A stretch of 64,000 nucleotides of DNA from positions 464,929-528,928 of the forward strand of contig SSNP01000007.1 of the NCBI GenBank assembly GCA_006937955.1, given 5' to 3'. How positions within the stretch are numbered: position 1 is the first letter of the stretch; every line of letters starts with the position of its first letter. Source of the DNA: Pachypanchax playfairii (lineage: Eukaryota > Chordata > Actinopteri > Cyprinodontiformes > Aplocheilidae). A model generated the notes under the pieces. The model was not told the DNA's origin. It was given only the letters and a program-made list of their open reading frames with translations, and did no database searches. Shown in pieces: positions 11,776-22,342 of the stretch. Both the position numbers and the translations under genes were made by a program.

Positions 11776-13380
11776 CTGTGGGTGGAGGAGCCTCGGGGGA
11801 GCAGAGCAGAGAATGGACCCCAGAGGGCTGTTTGGTGTTGTGCTTCCTGTAGACCAGCATGATCCAGTCTGACTGACAGGCATTTCAATAAACTCAGATG
11901 AACTGAACATCCACAAATGAGTTTGCCTTTGAATCTGAGCTGCAGTCTTTTGAAGTAATCCCTGAAAAAGAAAAATGTGTCTGAGGAAAAAAAAAAAATC
12001 AATTCTTTCCAACCTTTTTTGTCTGCAATGTGGATGATTGGTAAATTCTGGAGGGCAGTCCATTATTCCTAATAAGGTGGAGTGAGCTCCACATTAGACA
12101 GGATTATTAAAGCCTGGCAAGCTGCCGCACAAAGAGACGTCATCATTAGAGACTGTTGTCGGGTCGATCTACAGTGGTGACAAGTGTGCAGGAACAGCAG
12201 CAGCTACAAAAGGGTTAATGGTGCATAGCTGAAGAGACACGAGTATCAAACTGATCAGGAGGAGGAGGAGGGGTGAGAGCTGGCAGATACAGAGAGGATT
12301 AATGACCTCACTCTCTCAGAGATAACACACATCACAGGCAAAATGAGTAAAAAGTTAGACTGGTGTTTCCACAGACCCCCCCCCAACAATCTCTTTGTTA
12401 TCGAAGCTGTTTGGGTGGAGCTCTGACTGCGTTATTTACATTCAAATGGATGGTGTTTTTCATCTGAAGTAAGGGTTGGTTCCTCTCTAAACAACAACAA
12501 AACAACAGAGTCAGAGTCGTATTATTTATGAGGAAAAATGAATGTATAAGTGTATTATGTGAGAATAACTATAAAATGTGTGTGTTTTAGCATCAATGGT
12601 TGAATTATGGAACTCGACCCCAGTTCAAAAGAAAAAAAATGAATAAATACAAGGATGACAAATCAGTTTTAAGATTAGCCCAGATGTTACGATAATCTTT
12701 AAAGTCTGTTTTGTTATTGAACTTTTCTTTGAAGCTAAGAACATAATTTAAAAGGACATTATCTGTAATGTTACAAGCTGAACTTCACAGAAGAAAAACA
12801 TGAAGTAAATATCCCAAACACAAAGAGTGAACTTCCCTAGTGACCTTCATTCAGTGGCTGTAACACCTGAAACGAAGCACCTCAGCACTTCCAACACAAA
12901 CACATTCCAAACTCAAATTCCAGATGAACAACTAAACTAAAATAAATATGTCTCCATTTTAGCTTCAGTGCAAGTTTAAATCTTATCAGTTTCTTGTTTC
13001 TTTCACGGAGACTGAAAGTCTGCATAATCAATGGAAAGATGAGGAGAAATCTTGAGCAGTGACATGGAAACTCTGTGCCACTTTCTGCTCCAGGAGCGGG
13101 TTTTTTTCCACACTAATAAGCAGATGTGGAGTTTTCTGAGCGCAGCCATCTATTGAAGCAGGGCCCTTCATCCTTTTCATGAATTCACGTGACAGCTCAT
13201 GTCATGCCTGTGCGCCGATGGGTATGTCATGGCTCCAAAACCAAAACGCAGCAGTCGTTAAAAAAATAAAAACTTTAAAAAAGAAGAAATAGTAAAGTTT
13301 ATTTTAAATCAGTTAAAAACAATTAATAATGACCAAATTTTATTTTTTTCCTAGATGATTGTTTTTGTTATAACGTTCAA

Positions 13381-13726
13381 TGATCAGGACAGTCGTGCTC
13401 GCGCCTCGCACAGGCGGGAACGCGCATTTCTTTTCTTTCTCTTTTTTTTATTTTCCAGCGGCGCAGAGAGGAGAGACTTCTGCCTCCGGAGAGGGAGGAG
13501 AAAGGGCTTCATGGAGAAGCACACTGCCCTTAATCCACACAAAAAACATCTGTACGCTTCACTGGGACACAATGAAGAACTCTTAGAGTCTATGTGGAGG
13601 TTTTTCTAAGCGAACAGAAGAGGAGCGCAGAAGAAGCGCACGGAGTTTCAGTCCGCGGCACGCTGGAGCCAGTTTCTCCGAGAAAAGGACGGATTCAGCA
13701 GACCTGAGAGGAGCTCCACTGCAAAC
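13381..13726 (+). promoter_or_regulatory. Candidate CpG-rich promoter and 5'UTR of FGD3
   Basis: Locally CpG-rich sequence (GCTCGCGCCTCGCAC, AACGCGCA, GCGGCGCAGAG) after several kilobases of AT-rich DNA, leading into a G/A-rich leader before the candidate start codon at 13727. A short upstream ORF (13511-13609) lies in the leader. No convincing TATA box was seen at a defined distance, so the start site is unknown. The call depends on the exon 1 inference. Confidence 0.45.
13511..13609 (+). CDS. Candidate upstream ORF in the FGD3 leader
   Basis: ATG at 13511 opens a 32-residue frame starting MEKHTALNPH and ending TAA 13607-13609, 117 bases before the candidate main start. If transcription begins upstream of it, it would be the first ORF met by scanning ribosomes and could damp FGD3 translation. 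It has no recognisable homology and may be chance. Confidence 0.25.
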   Translation: MEKHTALNPHKKHLYASLGHNEELLESMWRFF

Positions 13727-13748
13727 ATGCAGGAGGTTTCAGCGACGG
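13727..13748 (+). CDS. fgd3: FGD3 candidate exon 1 (start codon, seven codons plus one base)
   Basis: ATG at 13727 encodes MQEVSAT, then a single G before a perfect donor GTGAGT (13749). Exon 2 at 50810 needs exactly one base to complete its first codon, and G+AC gives Asp, so this exon joins it in frame. With the CpG-rich leader this makes it the best first coding exon. A 37-kb first intron is plausible for this gene family in vertebrates. No homology can be claimed for seven residues; other starts are possible. Confidence 0.5.
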
Positions 13749-14082
13749 GTGAGTAAAACAACCTTCTTTGTTTCTTATTTAAAAGAAAAAGCGATGTGTC
13801 TTTATTTGTTTCCGAATGGTTGGTATTATTACGCACGGGACGGGGTGTGAATGCCGAAATGCTTTTGCCAGCTGTCAGCGGGGCAGCTGCAGGCCCGCAT
13901 CTCCAACTCAACAACAGCAAAGAGTTGTTGTTACCCGTCAGGAGGCTTCATGAACACAGCTGAATGGAGCATTAATGTAGGAGCTGGCTGACAGGGCAAG
14001 AATCGGAGCAAAGCGGTGCCAAACCCTGAGAGAAAGGACCCTGACCTCACAGTCACTGCAGTCTGCCTAAGAACCCCCCCCC

Positions 14083-14084
<2 letters not shown>

Positions 14085-14113
<29 letters not shown>
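14085..14113. repeat. (AC)n microsatellite after a C-run
   Basis: A nine-C run followed by AC repeats, about 340 bases into FGD3 intron 1. Confidence 0.95.
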
Positions 14114-14115
<2 letters not shown>

Positions 14116-14247
14116 TACTCACACACCGGAAATCAAACAGTAAACACGTCCTGATAACAAGAAGACTCATGCTTTGTCCTTCTTATTGTAAGTGTGTGTG
14201 TGGCCGTTAGTCAGTGTCCCTGTGAGGAATGTGGTTGGAGTGGAGGA

Positions 14248-14248
<1 letters not shown>

Positions 14249-14298
<50 letters not shown>

Positions 14299-14316
14299 CG
14301 CGCGCGCGCGTGTGTA
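14249..14316. repeat. Compound (TG)n(CG)n(TG)n microsatellite
   Basis: About 20 TG repeats, ten CG repeats (14291-14310) and a few more TG. The whole tract strictly alternates pyrimidine and purine, the classical Z-DNA-prone pattern, and it carries a dense CpG cluster 500 bases downstream of the candidate FGD3 exon 1. Confidence 0.96.
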
Positions 14317-16362
14317 TAGGTGTGTGAGAAGCAGGCTACAGTTTACTGTCCTGTTTCAGGTGTGTGTGTGTGGGGGGGATCTGAGTATGAGGTGTTTGTT
14401 ACGTGGTTTCCCTTTTGCAGTGTGGGCAGCTTTATTTTTAATGGTGTGATAAATTCTTGAGAATTGTCACTTACATTTCTGTCTACAGTTTACCATTTCG
14501 TCTGTCTGTCTGTGTAAAATAAACCCAAATGTGGTTTAAATACTAAAGAAATAAAGTTTTGTCTCCAGTTTCCTCTCACACATATTAACACTGTTTGGGG
14601 TTCAGCTTAGCAACCGTCTTCACACATACAGCTGAGTCAGACCACAGTTTCACGCTCCAGTTCGATTGGTGGCGATAATGTTTTAATGTCACTTGGATTC
14701 AAGAGAAAAGAATTCCCTTCAAAGCAGTTCCACGATGTGGCTGCAAAGCGTGTCTCTGATCGTCCAGCGAGGATGCGAGCTGGCAGAAAGGACGCAGGCA
14801 TTGACAAACCAAAGTCACCTTACCTTTTCATTTGCCTGGCGTGACGGCGCTGTTAATACCTCACATGAGGCCTAAGTGACTCCGACCTCCCTTACAGCCT
14901 CGGTTTGTTCACAAATCACACTGACACGGTTGGAATTAACCAGTAATTTCACACAGTTCTTGTGTCCTTGAACAAATGCATTCTACAAATACTCGTGTTC
15001 TTTTCCTTCATCTGTTCATGTTTCTGCTTGTGATCTTCTTTGTCTCCCATGTCTTTGGTGCTGCACACGCTGACATAGCTGCACAAGGTCGATCACAAGG
15101 AAAACCTTGTAGATGGATTTTATATGTAACTCTGTCCGATGGATACAAGACACTTGAGTGGTGGAGCTAATTTCAGACGTAATCAGTGAGTATCTGTGTA
15201 TTTCTGCCATCGGTGTAAGCATTCAGCATTCAACCAGAGGTTTGCATTCAAACCAGTTGCATCTGATACAAAGTTTGATGTGCATAAGTTTGACATATGT
15301 ACCAAGATGTTGCCCTCAAGGAGAATGCAAAAGTGCACCAGCATCAGTTCCTGCCTTATACTTCTGTGTTCTGGCTTTTTTTGTTGTTTTTGAGTTACTG
15401 TGGGAACCAAACTTTGCAGAAAATTAAGCTCCAATCTTAAAATCTTTCTCAGTGGCTTCAGAAAACATGAATAAGACAAAGAAAGCAGGAGGAGGTTGAT
15501 GGAGATGAAGTGCTGATGCGACGATATCAGGCTGTATCAGAGGTGAGCTATGCAGGCAGAAAAAAAACTCTTGTTTGTTGTGAGACTCAGGGGAGGGATC
15601 GATCTGCCGTCCTCCTGGCTGACTTTCTTTTTTCCTGCAGTTCCGCAATGTATCGTTTGTCTCCCACACACATATTCATTCCCAAGGCCTTGCTTTTTTT
15701 TGCTTTTTTTTGGTGTTTTTGCTCGTCCCTGTTCCACTCCCACACTATCCCAGATCAATCTGTGCCCCTCATCTCTCTGCCTGCCTCACCCCCCCCGTCC
15801 CTTTCCAACACACGCACACAGTTTTTTTAAACATTATCTTTAACGTTTCTTTAACTGTACTTCCACATGGAAAGTCGAACCAGTGCGCTGCTTATTTTTG
15901 TATTTACAGCGGGAGGGTCAAAAGGGTTGCAGGCTGTGAGCATCTAATCACTGGAGAATCTATTAAAATAAACCACATCACAAATAAACTGTGGTGGGAT
16001 AGATAGCATGCCTCTCAGTCTGAGGTCCACCGCAGTCCTCTGACTTGTTTCCATAAACGTTTCACTCAGACTTCACTCTCATTCTTACTCCCTGTACATT
16101 CAGAAGTGGGTCAGTGTTTCCCTGACAGTGGCGGTCCGTGTGTGTTCGCTATGTGCTCCGTCGTATATGTCCCGTCGATCTGTTTGTGTTATTTGTTCAA
16201 AACTTTTTGATGTCTGCCAGTGTTTCTCAGAAGCAGAAACGTCTCATTTTTGCATTAGATAAACATCCAGCGCAGGAGTTTGGGCCCGGCAAAAGAAATT
16301 TTCCGCAAGTATTTGCGAGGCAGGACGAGTGTTTAGTTTAGCTGTGAAGTGATGATGAGGAT

Positions 16363-16450
16363 GAGAAGAGTGGCTGACTGCCAACCAAAGGGTTACGGGT
16401 TCGATCGCAGCTTCCCTGGAAGAAGAGAGTTTATCTCAGTGAGCTCGTCC
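16363..16450 (+). repeat. tRNA-like SINE fragment (weak)
   Basis: Contains a pol III B-box-like GGGTTCGATC (about 16398) in a tRNA-like context (CCAACCAAAGGGTTACGGGTTCG). No foldable complete tRNA with acceptor stem is evident, so a degraded SINE head is the likeliest reading. Confidence 0.3.
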
Positions 16451-17768
16451 TGGTAAAGCAGATATTCATTATAATGTCTTGAATAGGTTGATGATGATAA
16501 CTATTTAGAAAAAGACGTTGTTTTTGCCGATAAGATGGAACTATTGTGTGAAAATAGCTCTTGACAGAACAACACAAACACAATCAACATGCCATGAACG
16601 TAAAGCTGAAACTGCAAGATTTAAAGCTTAATCTTCACATCGCAAACTATTTGGTGAGGGTTGCGGATAAGTAACTCAGATCTGAGGCAAATCTCAAGTT
16701 TGATCAACAGCCACCAATTACTGCGTGTGAACGCTTCAAAGACATGATTTGCGAGTGAGGCTTGCGGACACATTCACCCCTGTGATGTGTGTCAAGTGTA
16801 CTGTATTAGTTGGAGCTGGAGCCAATGACCTCAAAAGCCAGAGAGGGGATAGTGGGTGTGGAGACTCAAAATCTGGAACTCCAGAGGAATACAGTACACA
16901 GACATGTGAAAATGATGCAGAATTCTGTTTTCTAGAGTTACTCTGACCCAAATTCCTGCACTTACCCTTAGTCTGCATTTGAAGTGGCAATGAGTAGCAG
17001 TTAAATATGACTGTGACTTGGGATACCCCTTCAAGAGACTGATACGTCATCAGCTGTTGCCAGTTTCTGTTACAGAAACAGTGTCTAATAGTTTTGTCTA
17101 CATTTCTAGGTATTATTTTTGGTATTTAATACATTTTAATAAAACTATTAATTTTCTACCAAAAACCGTTAGCGGAGCGCCCTCTTCAGGTTAAAATGTA
17201 ACACTGCAATTGAATCTGAATGAGGCATTGCTATTGGCTGGGACCTTATTTTCTCTGTTTTTCTGCTGCTGTGGAGGATAAAAGAAGTTCGGTTTCGACC
17301 ACACCTCTGTAGCAAGGTGGAGTTGGAAAGGCAATTGTTTATGGTGATTGTCAGAGTTCATTTTGGTGCGATGTTTGTGATTGTGTGAAAACGTTTTACT
17401 GAGTGATTTTCTCTTTGTGCTCAGATACTTTGATTTATACCTTGGGCGCCGCTCTGCAACACACGTTTTCCGTTGCGAACAATGAGGTACATCGGCCGTG
17501 TGGAGCTGCAACTGTAAGGCTAAAGCTAAATTGAACTGACTAACAACAATGTTCCACTAAGAGACGGGCCCCTTTGTATGCCGCTAAGCCGCTGCTGGCT
17601 TGAAACAACACAGATCAGGGCAGCTCGACTCATCCACAGAAGCAGCTTCCTCCATTTCATCTGTTACTTTCTGCCCTCAGTGTCTGTGAACCATGTCAGT
17701 CACAGCCCAGCCCTTCCACCCGCATGTCCACTGGTCCTCTAGGCGACACCTCCTTTCGTATTTTTTTT

Positions 17769-17917
17769 NNNNNNNNNNNNNNNNNNNNNNNNNNNNNNNN
17801 NNNNNNNNNNNNNNNNNNNNNNNNNNNNNNNNNNNNNNNNNNNNNNNNNNNNNNNNNNNNNNNNNNNNNNNNNNNNNNNNNNNNNNNNNNNNNNNNNNNN
17901 NNNNNNNNNNNNNNNNN
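17769..17917. other. Assembly gap (149 N)
   Basis: Run of N directly after a poly-T stretch (17760-17768). The missing sequence is unknown. Confidence 1.
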
Positions 17918-18770
17918 ATATTTGTAAATCAGGCATCTGCATTGAGTTCAGTGTCTTGCTAAAGGTCACTTTGACATTTGGTGGTGAAAACTGAGATCAA
18001 ACCATGAACCTTCTAATTGTTCTGATCACTGGAGATGCAAACTGGTTCTAACTGGACTGACAATCAGTTTGTGTTTGGCCCCTGTCAGACTAGCTGTTAG
18101 CTCGTGTGACCTGTTCTCATTTTCTCCAGGCTGAGGTTGTTCATAGCACTGATGTCAACAGGTGGAACATTAATTGTTTTCATGGCGTTTCCACACAGAT
18201 CCACCTCAAAAATCTGAACTATCCTTTCTGATATAATCACCAAACTGATAATTGATAGATTTGTTTGTGTCCATGAAAGGAACATGTGTTTTCCTGTGAA
18301 ATGAACAGCTGTTTACTGGCTGGAGTTTTCTATGTGTAAGTTCATCAGAAAATTTAGTCAGTTTAATTTTTTTGGAAAAAATTAACATGTTGTAAGTCTT
18401 TAGTTCTGAGAATTGTTGTATGTGGCCAGTCATCCTAAAGTTACCATGAGGGAACATAATGCAGCACACAGAGACCAGACAGATGACTTTATATATACAG
18501 AGTCAGTTCTCAGTGACCATATCTGGAAACTATAGCTGGAGATGTTGCACTGATGCACAGAGTTCAGGGATAAATTGTTTTTACAAAAACTTGTGCTGTT
18601 ACCATTGAGACTGAACCAAACTTGATGCTGAGTGTGACTTCATTTTGGTTCTCCAATAGCAGTTCTGTTACTGGACATGCATTGATCAGATTAAAATGGG
18701 CAGGAGCGTTCCTGAGCTCAAATTGGACTTAAATTGTCCAGGCAGCAAGATTAGAATTTCTTCAGTCATA

Positions 18771-18880
18771 TCCGTCCGTCCGTCCGTCCGTCCATCCATC
18801 CATCCATCCATCCATCCATCCATCCATCCATCCATCCATCCATCCATCCATCCATCCATCCATCCATCCATCCATCCATC
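18771..18880. repeat. (TCCG)n(TCCA)n microsatellite
   Basis: Five TCCG units followed by over twenty TCCA units, ending at CATCTCTGAAC. Confidence 0.97.
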
Positions 18881-19046
18881 TCTGAACAGCATTTTCATTT
18901 TATATGAAATACTGAGGATGGTTATTAGTCTTCTGTTCATTTTTATTAAAATCCTTTAATACTCTCCACATTCCTTTCATGTTTTCTTATGGTTCTTGAA
19001 ACTTTTTTTTAATAAAATATTCTGTTTTACAAGTTCCTATTATGCT

Positions 19047-19400
19047 TATTATATTATATTATATTATATTATATTATATTATATTATATTATATTATATT
19101 ATATTATATTATATTATATTATATTATATTTATTATATTATATTATATTATATTATATTATATTATATTATATTATATTATATTATATTATATTTATTAT
19201 ATTATATTATATTATATTATATTATATTATATTATATTATATTTATTATATTATATTATATTATATTATATTATATTATATTATATTATATTATATTATA
19301 TTTATTATATTATATTATATTATATTATATTATATTATATTATATTATATTATATTATATTATATTATATTATATTTATTATATTATATTATATTATATT
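19047..19400. repeat. (ATTAT)n pentanucleotide array with periodic interruptions
   Basis: About 350 bp of ATTAT units. A variant junction (ATATTTATTATA) interrupts it near 19128, 19192, 19242, 19302 and 19374, dividing it into segments of about 50-70 bp. It contains essentially no G or C. Long open frames across it are artefacts of the repeat. Confidence 0.98.
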
Positions 19401-20753
19401 GATCTGAAAAAGAAGAAACAAAAATAAGTTTCAATTCTAAAGAGTTGAGTATTTTTTCCGCACATGTTTTTTCAGCATTGAGCTTCTTTTAAATTTGTAA
19501 TTACGGTTTATTTATTAATGTTAGTTAAATTCTTTAGTATATTGTGTACACATGTGGTGAACCTCAAACCACAAAGCCTTGAGCACTCCTGCATAACTAA
19601 TCCAACTTAAGATGTTCTAAACCAGCAAATATGTCGGCCTTGTTTTATTTCAGAACTTTAGATGTTATCCGTTAATAGCTGAAAGCAGCAGATCCTTTTA
19701 AAAACTCCTTATTGTGATACTCCTTACAGTACTGCCAGGTGTCAGATGTTTGCACTGACACAAACCACACACTGATTAAAACCAATCACAACAACCACAA
19801 CACGTCTCCTACACCCCTCTACTCCTCCAACACTTCCTGTCTTATCTCATGTCACTGCCAGAAAGCGTGACTTCGTTTCAGGACCGGTCAGAAGCTTCAG
19901 GCTCTTTTCTGGTCTGACTGTCACATTTAATGGTGGTCATGCTGTTGCTAAGACTTTTGCAAGCACAACGCTGCATTCTGTGAGCAGAAAAGATTCTCTA
20001 ACAGTGATGGATAGTTTCCCCGACAGGACTTTTTTTTTTCCTGCTTGCATGGAGGAGTCCTGGTTGTAGCGTTTTGCCTCTCTGTCCATCCTCCCGGTGT
20101 AACAACTCGTTGAGTCAGTCTCTACGCACGTACACTCTGTTGTCACGTCAGTTTGCACCACGCTTAGTGTTAAAACCTCTTTAGCTCTTCTTTTGCACTT
20201 GATGCGTTAGTGCTTCATCAAGTCTGCTGATTTATGAGTTATGCTTGATGATTTATAGCTTTATGAGAGGAAAGAAAACCCCCACACACACAAGACATTT
20301 ATTCTAGGGAATTACTTTACATACTGGAAACATTTAGAGACGAGATTATATCAGAAACTAGTCTTTTCTTAAATATGTCATTAACTAGAACTAAACTGAA
20401 CACATATTTGATAGTCCAGTTTAACAGGTTATTGCATCATTGTCAAGTAGGGCACAGGCGTCACCTCCACACACACACACACGCATTCATGCAAAGCCAT
20501 TTGACCGAATAGATCCAGTATAGGAATATTATTACTGTTAGCTCAGTACTTGATATAGTTAAATGAAACTGTTTTGTTTATTTTTGAAGGAGAGGGTGTA
20601 GAGAGCAGTGGTATCTGGTGATTTAATTAGAAATTAGTATCTAATTTCGTCCTGTCCAGTGTTCAGCAGAAGGCCCTCGACAGAGCCAGCGTTCTGAGCC
20701 AGTTAGGAAACATGATGGTGACAAAAAGCTTGGCTGTTGTGTTTTCTTGTCCT

Positions 20754-20945
20754 AGTCCTCTGGGCCCACTGTCCTGCAGGTTGAAGTTGTCTATCAACTC
20801 CAACACACCTGATTCAAAGGAATGCATTACATCAACAACTTGTCATCAAGTTCTACAGGAGCCTGTCAATGAACCGTCAATTTAAACCTGGTGTTGACGC
20901 AGTGAAACATCTGAAACATGCAGGGCAACGTGTCCAGAAGACTGA
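20754..20945. mobile_element. Degraded hAT-like palindromic MITE copy
   Basis: Shares the core of the better preserved element at 51627-51818 (CTGTCCTGCAGG, CTCCAACACACCTGATTCAAA, CAGGAGCCTGT, AACATCTGAAACATGCAGG). Terminal CAGGGGTG ends are not preserved. This is one of three copies in the window. Confidence 0.65.
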
Positions 20946-21338
20946 GATGGAGAAACACAGAGAAACATTATTATTATGAATGTTATGTTGCTTTTCTCAA
21001 TGAACTTCAACTTCAAAGGCTTTTTCTTGTTTACAGTTTCCAAGAACTCACAGATCTACATTATATTTATCCTGCTAAAGTAGTTTCAGTGGTTGACCAG
21101 AGCTCACGCAAAGGGTCTTATCTGATTCCAACAAAAACAACTTAGAACTGGTTTAGTTTTCCTCAATTCAATGGCCAACATGGAGCCAGAATATTATGTC
21201 ACATTTACTGTCTCTCCCTCTGGTGTATTCTGAGTTTCTTTAGAGGATTGCAGTGAAGGGAGACGGCTTATCTTCACACATCAAAGCCTTTTTTTCAATA
21301 TCTTTCTGCAAACAAATGTAATAATATCATCAGCATAG

Positions 21339-22342
21339 TTAAAGGTGCAGTATGTAAGAATTTTGCAGTGAAATAATAATGTTGAAAGTAACTCCTGCTT
21401 TCCATTGGACGCGTCAGTGAAGTGTAATACGCGGCTGATAGCCGCCATTAAAGTCAATGGGACCGTTTCCACCAGGTGTGAAGCAGCACGAATCAGAAAA
21501 GTCTAAGAATCGTAGTGTTGTGGCCTTTAGTTCTCTTGTTTACGCACTACGCTTCTAAAATGCGTCAAGTTCAGCAGTTTAGCTTGGACCAGACAGGAAA
21601 TTAGTCGTTCGTACCCATAAGTTTCAAAATAAAAGGACACACACAGATTTCCATTCGCTTGACTACAAAAAAAATACATTACCTGTGACGGGTTTAAAGT
21701 CCGTAGGTGGTGTGAAAATAAACCACATACCTTCTGGATACATGTTGTTGTCTTTCTCCCTACTTGTGATCACATCACATGTGATTTTGCAATTCCCATA
21801 TGATTTTGTGATCTTCCGGGACCAGCTGGATGGAACGCATTCGCGAGAGAAACGCATCTGAATTGCTCTCGGTGGGAAAGGACGCTCGGCAGATTTCGCG
21901 AGCAAAAAGCTCCACTATGCGTCCAGTGGAAAGGAGGGGTAAAGTTACAATGTAACAATTTTTGATCTAAGTCAGCTGGGTGATCGTCAGTTTTTGTCAT
22001 TTTAAAAATACTGTTCTGGGACTGAATCATTGTTTACTATTCCACGTCCAGACTTCCTGGTTCCTTAGTAAAACACGTGAGCCTGCAAGACTGCCAAGTC
22101 TTTAACACAAACAGTTACAATTCAACAACGACCAGCAATAGAGAGTAAAAGAAGCAGCCCTGAGGTCACTCTCCCAAAAATTGAACAAATACAAGAGAAA
22201 CAAAACGAGGATCAACACTGGAACTGGCAACCCAGCAGAAAAATCAGGAAGGGGAGGGGGTGAGTGGCTGAGAGCGGTCGGTTTGTTTTTCTACATGGAC
22301 AGTTTGACCACAAGGTCTAATTCTTACATATTGCACCTTTAA
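21339..22342. mobile_element. TTAA-bounded non-autonomous DNA transposon (1004 bp)
   Basis: The left end TTAAAGGTGCAGTATGTAAG and the right end, whose reverse complement is TTAAAGGTGCAATATGTAAG, form ~24-bp inverted repeats with one mismatch. Both outermost four bases are TTAA (21339-21342, 22339-22342), the target duplication made by Kolobok and piggyBac elements. AGG-type ends fit Kolobok better than the CCC-type ends usual for piggyBac. No transposase frame is visible inside. It lies in FGD3 intron 1. Confidence 0.88.

Larger units (their letters stand above)
9366..13380. other. Intergenic region between BICD2 and FGD3
   Basis: Apart from one old TTAA-type element (9970-10531), a CA microsatellite (10653-10685) and a CT microsatellite (11708-11773), I see only unique-looking AT-rich DNA. 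A G-run lies at about 9449-9458, a T-run at about 11118-11131 and a C-run at about 12377-12384. Open frames here run through microsatellites or are short, and none resembles a known protein. Confidence 0.6.

Noticed and set aside
16363..16450. Functional tRNA gene
   Set aside because: A B-box-like GGTTCGATC is present, but no convincing acceptor and anticodon stems could be paired. Kept only as a weak SINE-like fragment.
18686..18959. Open frames with WMDG or HPSI repeats
   Set aside because: Translations of the TCCA/TCCG microsatellite.
19042..19427. Open frames rich in Ile/Leu/Tyr
   Set aside because: Pure product of the ATTAT microsatellite.
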